Origin: Acorus gramineus
Lineage: Eukaryota > Streptophyta > Magnoliopsida > Acorales > Acoraceae
Length of the DNA stretch: 64,000 nucleotides
Direction: 5' to 3'
Assembly: GCA_030737835.1 (NCBI GenBank)
Contig: CM060856.1
Location: 17,525,116-17,589,115, forward strand
The number at the start of each line of letters is the position of its first letter. Within the stretch, counting starts at the first letter, position 1. Of the stretch, positions 1 to 9,089 are shown piece after piece. Both the position numbers and the translations under genes were made by a program. Below the pieces are notes generated by a model. It was not told where the DNA came from and ran no database searches. It saw only the letters and a list, made by a program, of their open reading frames with translations.

Positions 1-1
1 C

Positions 2-925
2 ATTCATCGGGAGGTGGGACATATGATAGAGTACAAAGTTCGTAGAGATTGTGGCAGTGAAAGAACCATTTTTATAATTCATCTAATGAGATGGTCACTT
101 GTAGCTGTAAAAAATTTGAATTTATGGGTATCCAGTGCTGTCATGTTCTAAAAGTTCTTGATCACAGAAATATTAAGGAGCTTCCACAACAGTATATCTT
201 GAAGAGGTGGACAAGATATGCAAAATCCGGTGTTGTGCATGATATGTGTTCTTCTTCAGTACAAGTTGATGCTATTTCTGATTTGGGAAGACGATTTCAA
301 CAATTAAGTCATGGTCTCATTCAAGTGGCATCCAAGGCATCTGAAACAGATCATTCAACAGAGCTACTTAAACGTCGCACAAATGAGATAATGGAGGAGG
401 TTGAGATAGATTTGCGGACATCATCTCAAAATTTGCAAGATGACAATGAGCAACATGAGGTGGAAAGCAATCCGAACAATGAGATTGCTAAAGGCTTTAA
501 AAGAAGAGGAAAGAAGACTGTGGGAGGGAAGCCTCAAAAAAGATGGATCGGCGCGTTGGAGAAGGGATCACGAGGTCAAAGCTCTCAAACTCAACGTGTG
601 TCCCAACATGCGTCCCATATTGCGATTGAGAGCCCTCAAACATTTGCGCAAGGAATGAGAGCCCCCATAGTTGGGAACTACGATAGCAGTCAAGGAATGA
701 CTTCAATGACTCAATTGCTTCAGGTACATTTCATTTTTTTTTTTGTCGTGGATGGAATTTATATTTCATATATACTTCAATGATGTTAAATCAATTCTAT
801 CGCAGGCACAGGAATCCCTTTTTTATCCTACTCAAATGAGTGAAGCATCAAATTTTTCTGAAGAATGGAGGAGGAGCACAGATTTTTTATTGTCATGTGT
901 AATGTTAATTTTTAAAATACACTAG
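2..925 (+). CDS. FAR1-RELATED SEQUENCE (FRS/FHY3 family) protein, 3' part, probably frameshifted
   Basis: This is the C-terminal part of a FAR1/FHY3-type protein, a plant family of transcription factors domesticated from MULE transposases. The SWIM zinc finger (CxC...CxH) is visible near 100-150 as [15 protein letters not shown]. It is followed by the family-typical [16 protein letters not shown] stretch and a basic region (KGFKRRGKK). The first coding block ends at 723 before a gtaca donor. A second exon starts at 806 after cgcag, keeps phase 0 and ends at the TAG at 923-925. Upstream of about position 72 the homologous frame is frame 2 ([14 protein letters not shown]), but the SWIM part is in frame 1. 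The switch falls at a run of five T (69-73), so one T is missing relative to an open frame. It could be a pseudogene, a transposase remnant, or an intact gene with a sequencing error. The 5' part lies outside the window. Confidence 0.72.
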
Positions 926-1309
926 TATACTTGATTTCATTTAATGAGTTCATTACAAAAATTAACATAGATAAATTTATATTACAGGTGCTAGATGGAG
1001 TTTGGAGTCTTACACAATTCAAGGTTGTCTGGACTGCTTTTGTCTCTTGGAGTTGCATCTATTTCCATATTCAGTGGAGTGGAGTTGTCCTCAAACATTA
1101 TAGTGTGTGTGTTCTGCATTTTGCGATTATATTATGTATTGTGGAATTCTGATTATATTATGTATTGTGGAATTCTGAATGTAGTGTGTTGAATTTCAAA
1201 ATGTAATGTGTTGAATTTGAGGTGAAGAATTTTAAGGTTCAGGGGAATCTCATCAAGACTCAATAGCATCCTTCCTTGACACACCCACATAAAACATCTT
1301 CCCAAAGAA
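926..1309. other. AT-rich 3' flank of the FRS gene with a short duplication
   Basis: I see no gene here. Around 1131-1180 the unit attatgtattgtggaattct occurs twice in tandem, followed by two near-repeats of 'atgtagtgtgttgaattt'. A possible further exon acceptor (tattacag) at about 980-987 precedes a short open stretch, but nothing in it resembles FRS proteins. Confidence 0.4.
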
Positions 1310-1430
1310 TTATGCTTCCAGAAATATGCATCACATCATTACCAACATATAGCTTCCTCTGTTATGCTTCCAGAAATATGCATCACATCATCACCAACAC
1401 ATAGCTTCCTCTGTTATGCTTCCAGAAACA
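1310..1430. repeat. 52-bp tandem repeat, 2.3 copies
   Basis: The unit beginning ttatgcttccagaaatatgc starts at 1310, 1362 and 1414 (the last copy is partial). The first two copies differ at only a few positions, so the duplication is fairly recent. It lies between the 3' ends of the two opposing genes at the left edge. Confidence 0.85.
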
Positions 1431-1572
1431 TCAAAATGAAACATTCATTCAAATACTAATTCAAATACAAACTTTCATAACCATACACATTCCTTCAAAC
1501 ACAGATGTCCACAACCATAACCTATTGTCCCAAATCAAAATTACAACTCCAAGACATCAAAACCAACCAAAA

Positions 1573-1989
1573 TTACATGTGATAAAAAATGAGGATGAGA
1601 ATTGTGAGAATCAGGACCAACAAGAAAATAGTACAACCGAACATGGCAAGTATGATATGAGTGATAGGCAAAACAACTGATGTAGGTGGGCATTCATGTG
1701 GGTGTTGAGCTTGTACTACCTCTCTTTGCAGTGGATCAGTTTGGGAAATCATGCATGTAGGTGCTGAGCTTGAACTACCTCTCTTTGAAGAGGTCAGCAA
1801 TGGAGTGGAATGGTCAGTAGTGGAGTGGACGGCATGCTTGGTAACAAATTCATTGGCCTCCTCAAGATTTTGGAAGCCCCTGAATATTGGCTCTCGAAAC
1901 TCATGTATTTGTGCTTTGCATTCAGGCCAATTCGTATACACGCCCGGGGTCCTGCCTATTGCAACTGCGTAATACTTAAATTTTGCCAT
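1573..1989 (-). CDS. Small protein with an RNase H1 N-terminal/viroplasmin-like domain and a C-terminal membrane segment
   Basis: The predicted protein has about 138 residues and starts MAKFKYYAVAIGRTPGVY. Residues ~4-48 match the RNase HI N-terminal (caulimovirus VI/viroplasmin-like) fold pattern YAVAxGRxPGVY..W.ECKxQ..xFxxxxFxxFxxLxEAxxFV. This domain binds RNA/DNA hybrids or dsRNA in RNase H1 of other organisms. No catalytic RNase H domain follows. Instead there is a Ser/Thr-rich linker, with an internal duplication of about 70 bp visible in the DNA, and a last ~25-residue strongly hydrophobic stretch (FLLVLILTILILIF). That suggests a tail-anchored protein. The ATG lies four bases inside an exon whose acceptor is attgtag (exon start 1993), so at least one 5' exon exists; a candidate is at 3448-3620. 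It could be a host gene or a TE-borne accessory ORF. Confidence 0.6.
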   Translation of the reverse strand: MAKFKYYAVAIGRTPGVYTNWPECKAQIHEFREPIFRGFQNLEEANEFVTKHAVHSTTDHSTPLLTSSKRGSSSSAPTCMISQTDPLQREVVQAQHPHECPPTSVVLPITHIILAMFGCTIFLLVLILTILILIFYHM

Positions 1990-2230
1990 GAACCTACAAT
2001 AAAACATATCATTCATCTCATATCATTCCAAAAATTAGTACATGATTCATACATGAACCAACTCAAATACTGAATCCAAATGAGCATACATAAAAAACCC
2101 AATGAACCAAACTATCAAAAATTACATACCCACTAAAGATTTCAGTGGAAAATGAGAAATAAAGGCAAACAGAAAAAAGAAAGCTACTACAAACAGCATT
2201 GCAATAAACCCAAGAAGCAAAAGAAAAAAA

Positions 2231-3126
2231 AGTTGGCATGGTTGCTAGAGGCTATAGATATGGGTCGTACATTCTTCGATCTTGTTTGATTATTCAAGTA
2301 TCCATGTGTCTGTGTGTGTGTGTGTATTTGGAGGTTAGTATCCTTATATTTACACAATATAATGAAGCATTTTGTTTTCTTAGCTTGTTTGCACATTAGT
2401 TTTAGTTGGTCATCTCTTAAACTGCAAGAAAAATGATACATTATATTTTTTGATATGAACATTTCCAGTCTTTCAGAAGATTAGGAAGAGTGAAACTGCA
2501 ACATTGAAAAGGATAGACTCGATTATAAAACCTATAATATGAATTATGCCTTACCACTTCATTTTTTGTGAAACAATTACATAATTAATTTGCACCATTC
2601 AGTATTCTTGATTTAGATGATAAGTAGAGGAATAGACCATTTTTAAACAACTAGCGTACCAAGTTATTGTCTAGGAGTGCAATCTTCATTTTTATAACTA
2701 GGATGCACTTTTAAATTCCCCAATGGATGATCTCCTGCAGCCCCAAATATTCATTAAAATTAAGCATCTCCCCTCCTCTCAATGATATACATCAGTGTAT
2801 GGAATTGTAGTCAACAATATGAACTTACAGATCATATAACATGACTGGCATCACCTAAAATAACTTTCAGATCATATAACATGACTGGCATCACTCATTC
2901 TCGATCCAATAAAAGAGTAGAACAACAACTTGAATATCAGATTCATTTTGCATATTCTGACAAAACCAAATATGCCACTTGTTCCAGATATATGATAAAA
3001 GAAACAACACTCAAATAGCCTCTAGCAACCATGCCAACTTATATCCAAATACACACACACATAGACACATGGATACTTGAAAAATCAAACAAGATCGAAG
3101 AATGTACGACCCATATCTATAGCCTC
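2231..3126. repeat. Imperfect inverted repeat with permuted order inside a putative intron
   Basis: The arms are 2248-2332 and 3044-3126 in opposite orientation (sharing, for example, gtcgtacattcttcgatctt). A further shared block, agttggcatggttgctagag, lies on the 5' side of the left arm (2231-2250). In the right arm, read on the minus strand, it lies on the 3' side (3018-3039). The rest of 1994-3447 is AT-rich and shows no coding evidence. It also contains two copies of cagatcatataacatgactg near 2829 and 2868. Confidence 0.75.
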
Positions 3127-3352
3127 TTATATTTCAAGTGATTCATGACCAAATATTACCCTAACCATGACAGTCCAGCTCAAACTCAACAAACCCACAA
3201 AAATCCTCACAATACATATCAGACTAAAAGCAAATCCTATTTTCAAAAATAAAAATAACTCCAAAAAAAAATAACAAATAGATCAAATCTACAAATACAC
3301 AAACATATAAATAAATCCACAAAAAATCAAAACATATTAGATCTAGAAACCA

Positions 3353-3356
<4 letters not shown>

Positions 3357-3398
<42 letters not shown>
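3357..3398. repeat. (AT)n microsatellite
   Basis: This is an uninterrupted AT dinucleotide run of about 42 bases, followed by a poly-A tract at 3420-3436. Confidence 0.95.
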
Positions 3399-3400
<2 letters not shown>

Positions 3401-3447
3401 ACAAAAAATCTATATCATCCAAAAAAAAAAAAAAAACTAGGTCTCAC

Positions 3448-3620
3448 CGGAAGGGGTAGTCGGACAGTGACGATGACGTTGGACTTGAGGGGCGTCGGGG
3501 AGGTCGAGAGGCGGAGGGGGCGAACTCAGCCCGAATGATTTTTTTTTTTGGTTGATCTGCAGAGAGGGTGAGACATGAGAGAAGGGTCTGTTTTTTGTTT
3601 GATTTGAAGAAGGTGTGACA
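3448..3620 (-). other. GC-rich island, possible 5' exon of the RNase H1 N-domain gene
   Basis: On the minus strand this GC-rich block ends in a good splice donor (ccg|gtgag at 3448/3447), and the acceptor at 1994 would join it to the exon carrying the ATG. It has open reading in more than one frame, including a stretch reading KSNVIVTVRLPLP. A minus-strand ATG near 3585 opens a frame that meets a stop just after an 11-A tract (plus-strand T run at 3539-3549), so it may be untranslated or frameshifted. The exon call is an inference from splice signals and base composition. Confidence 0.35.
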
Positions 3621-5652
3621 GGGTGAGATGGGAGAGAGGACGAAACGGAAGGAGACGGAAAAGAAAAACTGGTTTTCTGTTAAGTGTTAGCACGTGACAT
3701 CACGTGTTCCATCCACTACGTGTCATGCTCCCATTCGCCAAAACAGAGAAACTCTGTTTTATAAAAACAGAGGTTCTCAACCCAGGGTTTATGTAAGGAG
3801 CGATTTAAATAAGGTATTGTAAAAAACAGAATTTATTAAGGGTATATTTGTAAAAAAAACTTTTATTTATTTATGGTTGCTCTTCAATCACAGATTTACA
3901 GAGATTCAATGATTTATATAGACACAAGAAACACAATTTACACACGTGCCAACTTCAATGCCAAAATAAAATAGGTGAGGTTAAATTTGTCCACAAATTA
4001 AATCCACAAAGGTGAGGTTAAATATGTTCCATAAATTAACTCCACTAACAATTTAATTTGTTATTCTCATTTGGAAATTTTTTTCTATATTACAATATTA
4101 AAAAATTCATAACTTTTAAATAGTTACTATGATTAGGGTGTATTCTAGCTTGTGGAATTTTTTTTTCAATCCGTTTCTACTAGTGAAATACATTAGCCCA
4201 AACTTCTTCATTTAGAAACACAACATTAAAAATGTATTATTTACTCGATAATTCCTAAAAACTAGAATTGAAGACAACTTTGAATCTTCTATTATTTCAA
4301 ACACATTTTGAAAAATCACTTTCAATTGAAAACTTAACTAACATGTTTACACCACAAAAACGTGTCTTTTACGGCATTACATTTTTTTTAGCAATAACAA
4401 GGATAATTGTCACAAATAATATTTTTCTGATGAACATAACGAGTTCGATGCCAATAGTTGACTGAAGTTTGTGGGGAGTGACTAAACTCGCCATTATTAT
4501 TTTTTTATTTACAGCATTCCATTTTTAGTCACAAATAGTTAATTTTTTTGAAGGGGTAGTTGTTTGTTGTAATTAATCAGTTATGTCTTCATCTATGAGC
4601 TCATCCACGGAACCCTAATTTTGAGATGGCAATCTTGGGTTGCCAAATCTTTCAACCCCATTGCTCTATTCCCTTCCAAGTTCCCACATTTATAATCCCC
4701 TCCTATTATATATTCCATTATTTTACCTATTATGCATTAACTCTCCCGCTTTTTGTTGAAACCTCAAAAGTGAGAGAGAGAGAATCAACAATGAATCTTA
4801 GCAAGCTAACGCTAGTGGTATTCTCTCGTCTTGAACAACAATGGATCCTTGACTGGACGTTCCGTCCAGGAATTGAGACCAACAAATTAATTGAAATTTG
4901 ATCAACATATTAATTAACAATTTAATCACAAAAGAATTACAAAAAATGTCATTCAATTGAGTAACAATACACTACCTACAATAAAATGTCATATATGTGT
5001 GTGTATTTGTGCATGTATATATATATATTCCAAACTGACTCAAACAATTAAACAGAAATTTAAAACACAAAAATAATTTAAAGAATCCACAATCATTACA
5101 TATCCATTTAATTCTAATCATACACCTTACTTTATATATATACGTGTGCATATTTCAAAGAAATATATATATTTTAAATTTTTTTAAAAAAAATATGTTG
5201 GCCTCTAAGGTAGTGTTTAGGAGAGCATTATGCCGGTGGTGGAGTTAACAGATGCTGGTAAACGCAGACTGATAAACAAACACAAAATACAATGTCAACG
5301 TTATTGTCGATGATCGCATTGCATGTATATATTTAAATGAACATTTGAACGCTCGAAAACAATGCTTTTCAAAAAGCAGGTGAATTCTCAAACACGGGTG
5401 TGGAGCTACATTGCCAAACAGATTGCAAAATGGATAAGAGTGTTCCTAAGGCCCCGTTTGATTAGTGTCATTTTTTTTTATAGATTTACTTTATCAGGAA
5501 TCCAGATTCCATTAAATTGTTTGGTTCATTAGTAGATTTATGTAAAAAAATAATTTTCAGTGTTTACTTCACACATGGATTTTTGCAAGGAATTTGGTTC
5601 AAATATTTAAATAACCCTTAATATTATATATCTACTTGTAAAATTTATTTAT
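3621..5652. other. AT-rich intergenic region, no gene recognised
   Basis: It contains a perfect 9-bp-stem hairpin with a 3-base loop at 3740-3760 (AAAACAGAG / CTCTGTTTT) and a third copy of the arm at 3764-3772. A typical MITE-like terminus, ggccccgtttgattagtgtc, is at about 5452, but I could not find its partner end. The open reading stretch near 4626-4901 has no recognisable protein features. Confidence 0.5.
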
Positions 5653-6949
5653 CAATAATGATTCTTAGACCCCAACTTTTCAGGCCCCATCACAGGCCCC
5701 ATGATGTGGCAATAGGATATTACCTATTATACCCTCTAATTGATAACCACCTCTAAATAAGGAAAACGGTTTGATTTATTCCTAGGATTATGGAGATTTC
5801 ATTAATTACTGTATTTCTTCTTCCTTGCATTGTGTAAAATCATTAATCCCTATAATTTACGATGAACATATTCGTAGTAGTCCCGAAATTTTAATTTGAA
5901 GAAGTTTGAAAAACTGATTTGTTCTTTATCGAGTTAGATATCTCTTTCGGATCAGGTTTATCAATTGTTTTTTTTATTTTTTTTTATCTTATTGAATGAA
6001 AGGCACATCGAATTTGAAATTAAATTTTTAATGATCAAATATTCAATCTATGTTATATGTTTTAATTCAAAATTTTTTTTATGTTTTGATCACTATTTCA
6101 CACTTTTTTTTATATTTGTTTCGTTATAATTTCATAAATGTAATTTTGATATTGTTACATTTAATTATTACTGGTTCGTGTGATGTTTATATTAGACTCC
6201 CGAATTCGGATATTTATTTGCACAATTTTGTTACATTCATAAATGTAACACTCTGAAATGTAACATTATCTCATATTGTGCATTTCTTTTAACAATGCAA
6301 ATAGAAATGACGTATAAATGTAACAATGAAGTACATACTTTTACAGAGGATTCTGATACATTTTCTTTGGAAGGCAGTGCACTAGAAATTGAAATAGATA
6401 ATTTTAAATAGTAAATGTAACTGTTTGACATTTAGGTAAATATAATTGTTTGTTCCATCTATATAAATGTAACAGTTTTTATATAAATGTAACAAATCGT
6501 TGTGAGAGATGTAAACATTTAAAAATGTATTTGTAACTACCAATATAAAATGTAACTGTTTCATATGTTAACTATATGTGTTTTTTATTTAAATTTGAAT
6601 ACAATAACTACCTAGAGAAAATGAGTCGTTTGAAGGATTTTAATGAAAACAATTTCGGTAATTTTTGGTGTAATCTAAGTTCAATTATAATTTAGGTAAT
6701 GATTTCAAAATTCAAAATTTGAAATAGGTAAATGGATTTTAAGATTTACATGGAAGAGTCATAACCAAATAGAGAAAATAGGGGGATTTGGGTTAATAAG
6801 ACAAATTTTTAATAAAGGGCAAATTTGTATTTTGTCATTTTACCATTTTTTGAAAAAGTCAACAAACCAAAAAATCAACCAATGAAATGATGACAACTCA
6901 TGGGGCTTATGAGTAAGGCTTATATTATGGAGCCTGGGTATCATGACTC
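5653..6949. mobile_element. Non-autonomous Mutator-like element (MULE), copy 1
   Basis: The element is bounded by perfect 9-bp direct repeats TTTATTTAT (5644-5652 and 6950-6958), the TSD length typical of MULEs. The left terminus begins CAATAATGATTCTTAGACCC. The right terminus, read on the minus strand, begins GAGTCATGATACCCAGGCTC, an imperfect TIR. Further inside, both ends carry a GCCCCATGA..TG.CA block. The interior (1.3 kb) has no transposase and shows repeated AAATGTAAC motifs between about 6240 and 6560. The termini match those of the 3.7-kb element at 36622-40368, so both belong to one family. The TSD is AT-rich, but it coincides exactly with the TIR ends. Confidence 0.82.
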
Positions 6950-6958
6950 TTTATTTAT

Positions 6959-7620
6959 TTATCTACATCACAATTATAAAAAAAGAGTAATTTATGTATA
7001 AATATTTTTATAAATATTTAACAAATGTAAACAAATAAAATAACTAATTATATAATTAAACATATAATGATAGTAATTTTTCTAAATTAATTGAATATTA
7101 TGAACTCTCCTAAAAAGAGGAGAGGAGGAGATGGGTATAAAAAAATAAGAGGAGGCTATTTATTTTAAAATGGATGTAAATAGTAATTTTATTAATTTGT
7201 AAATGGTATAATAGTAATCCAAGATTTCTGATAGAATTTAAGATTACCACCACAAATAATGAAAATCTAATTCCACTGTATTTGTTTACTCGCACGAGTT
7301 TTAATTTTAGTAGGGTTCACAGTTACCATCAAGATTTTCGAGTAATTTCATGTAAAATCAAATTCTATCACTTCCACACGCGTATTCCTTGATCATCCCA
7401 CGTGTGGAATGTCCCCCTTCCGAAAGACTCAATCAGAGGTTTACACGTGTCAAAATCGAACGGTGAGGACTGCAGATATACCCTATTATCTCTCGCTCGT
7501 ATTTGGGGGTGACTGTCTATAGCCAGTTGACCGTGGTCAGACAAACCTACAGCCGGTGACTCGGGCCGGTTGTTCCCGCGACCTTTATATGGTTCCTCTT
7601 CGGATTTTTTCGTCGCCACC
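6959..7620 (+). promoter_or_regulatory. Upstream region of the SLK gene with two G-boxes
   Basis: Two perfect CACGTG G-box cores lie at 7399-7404 and 7444-7449, and a TATA-like ctttatatgg at about 7581-7590. G-boxes bind bZIP and bHLH factors such as light- or ABA-responsive regulators. The open reading on the minus strand at 7368-7619 is judged incidental. Promoter function is inferred from position upstream of the SLK 5' exon. Confidence 0.45.
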
Positions 7621-7699
7621 GCTGTTTCGTTTTATTTGTCCTAACAAACATATATTTTTAGTTAGAGAGAGAGAGAAAGATTTTAACTTTCAATCCATT
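7621..7699 (+). other. Probable 5' UTR exon of the SLK gene
   Basis: A pyrimidine/GA-rich leader containing a (GA)n run ends at a strong donor (attg|gtacgt, intron start about 7700). The intron would run to the acceptor acacag at 8301. This exon contains no ATG in frame with the SLK coding sequence. The transcription start is not determined. Confidence 0.4.
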
Positions 7700-8301
7700 G
7701 GTACGTCAGTTTGTCCCCAAACTTAATTAATTTAATTTATAATGGTTTTGATTCTCCTCTGTTATGATTGTTCTTCAGATTTTGATCTTAACATCTGATT
7801 AATGTATCTTTTAAATTTTTTAGGGTTTTGTTTCATTTTTTAAATCCGTGTATCCGTGTTTTATTAGGGTTTCTTGGTGTGAGTTTTGTAAAAAATTTGT
7901 TGGCTATTTATGGGGTTTTCTTATTTTTGTAGATTAATTAAAAAGTAATGTTACTTGACCAAGCCTTACCGATCATATGTTCATGGTTGAATGAATATGC
8001 TCTCTCTCTCTTTTTTGTTCCTAAATCGATAATTTGGGGAACAATTTTAGGGTTTTTATCCAATTTTACAGTGTGACAAGTACTTGCGTTTTTTTTTTTT
8101 TTTTTGGGGGGTTTCTCAAGCTTTTCTTTCTGAATGTGTGCATTTGATCAGATTGTTTCGAAAACCTTGAAACTAAAATCGCTGAAGTTGAAATCTTTAT
8201 GCACGAGATTCAAAATTATGGGTTTGTTTGGACCCTTCTTCTTGGGTTTCCCCTCAAAATCGTCTCTCAGGATCTGATCACCCTTTACTGTATTTGTACA
8301 C

Positions 8302-9050
8302 AGGAGGCAGAAACTTGAAGGCCTGGCTTTGAAGAGCTACTTGGACACCAGCCACCCGTCGGCAGCACTGCCACGGGTGGCCTCTGCAGGTGGTGGGCCG
8401 ACCCAGTCTTCTTCCACCTCCGGAATCTTCTTTCAGGGAGACAACAATAACGGGCCAGCCCAATTGAGCTCCATCTCGGGCTCCATGCCCCGTTCCAGCA
8501 ACAATCCCGGGCCTGGTGCCTCCCCAGCCACCGCGCTCAACAGCGCAGCCAACTCAGGACCCAGTGTTGGCGCTAGCTCGCTTGTCACGGATGCAAACTC
8601 ATCGGGGGCCGTTACCGGTGGTGGTGGGGGTGGGGGACCCCGTCTCCAGAGGAGTGCGAGCATCAACACAGAGTCTTATCTTCGCCTCCCCACGTCTCCA
8701 GCGTCCTTCACTTCCAACACTACCAACAATAATAACACCAGCAATGGCACCATATCGGGCTCATCTGTTGTTGATGGGTCTTCGATGCCTCCGAAAAGGT
8801 CCCATCCAGGAGGTTCCACTGCTACTTCACAGCCATCTTTGCAGGGCAGGCCGGGTTCGGCATTTTTCACTCAGGATCCAAGCAATCTGTTGCACATGCA
8901 GAAGAAACAGAGGTTGGATGTAAAACAAGATGACATTTTGCAGCAGCAGGTTATTCAGCAACTGTTGCAGGGGCAGGACTCCTTTGGGATGCAAGAAGGG
9001 AACCCACAGCTTCAGGCTCTGATTCACCAGCGAAGGCTTGTTCAACAGAG

Positions 9051-9089
<39 letters not shown>

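Noticed and set aside
4626-4901. 91-codon open frame upstream of the first MULE
   Set aside because: No domain, low-complexity hydrophobic sequence, no splice or promoter support.
5450-7370. MULE copy 1 nested in a larger Tourist-like element
   Set aside because: A ggccccgtttgatt terminus exists at about 5452, but no matching right terminus was found near 7370, so nesting is not supported.
8433-8870. Long open frames on the minus strand opposite SLK exon 1 (rich in Pro or Leu)
   Set aside because: Antisense shadows of the Ser/Asn/Gly- and CAG-rich SLK coding exon; no independent homology or start context.
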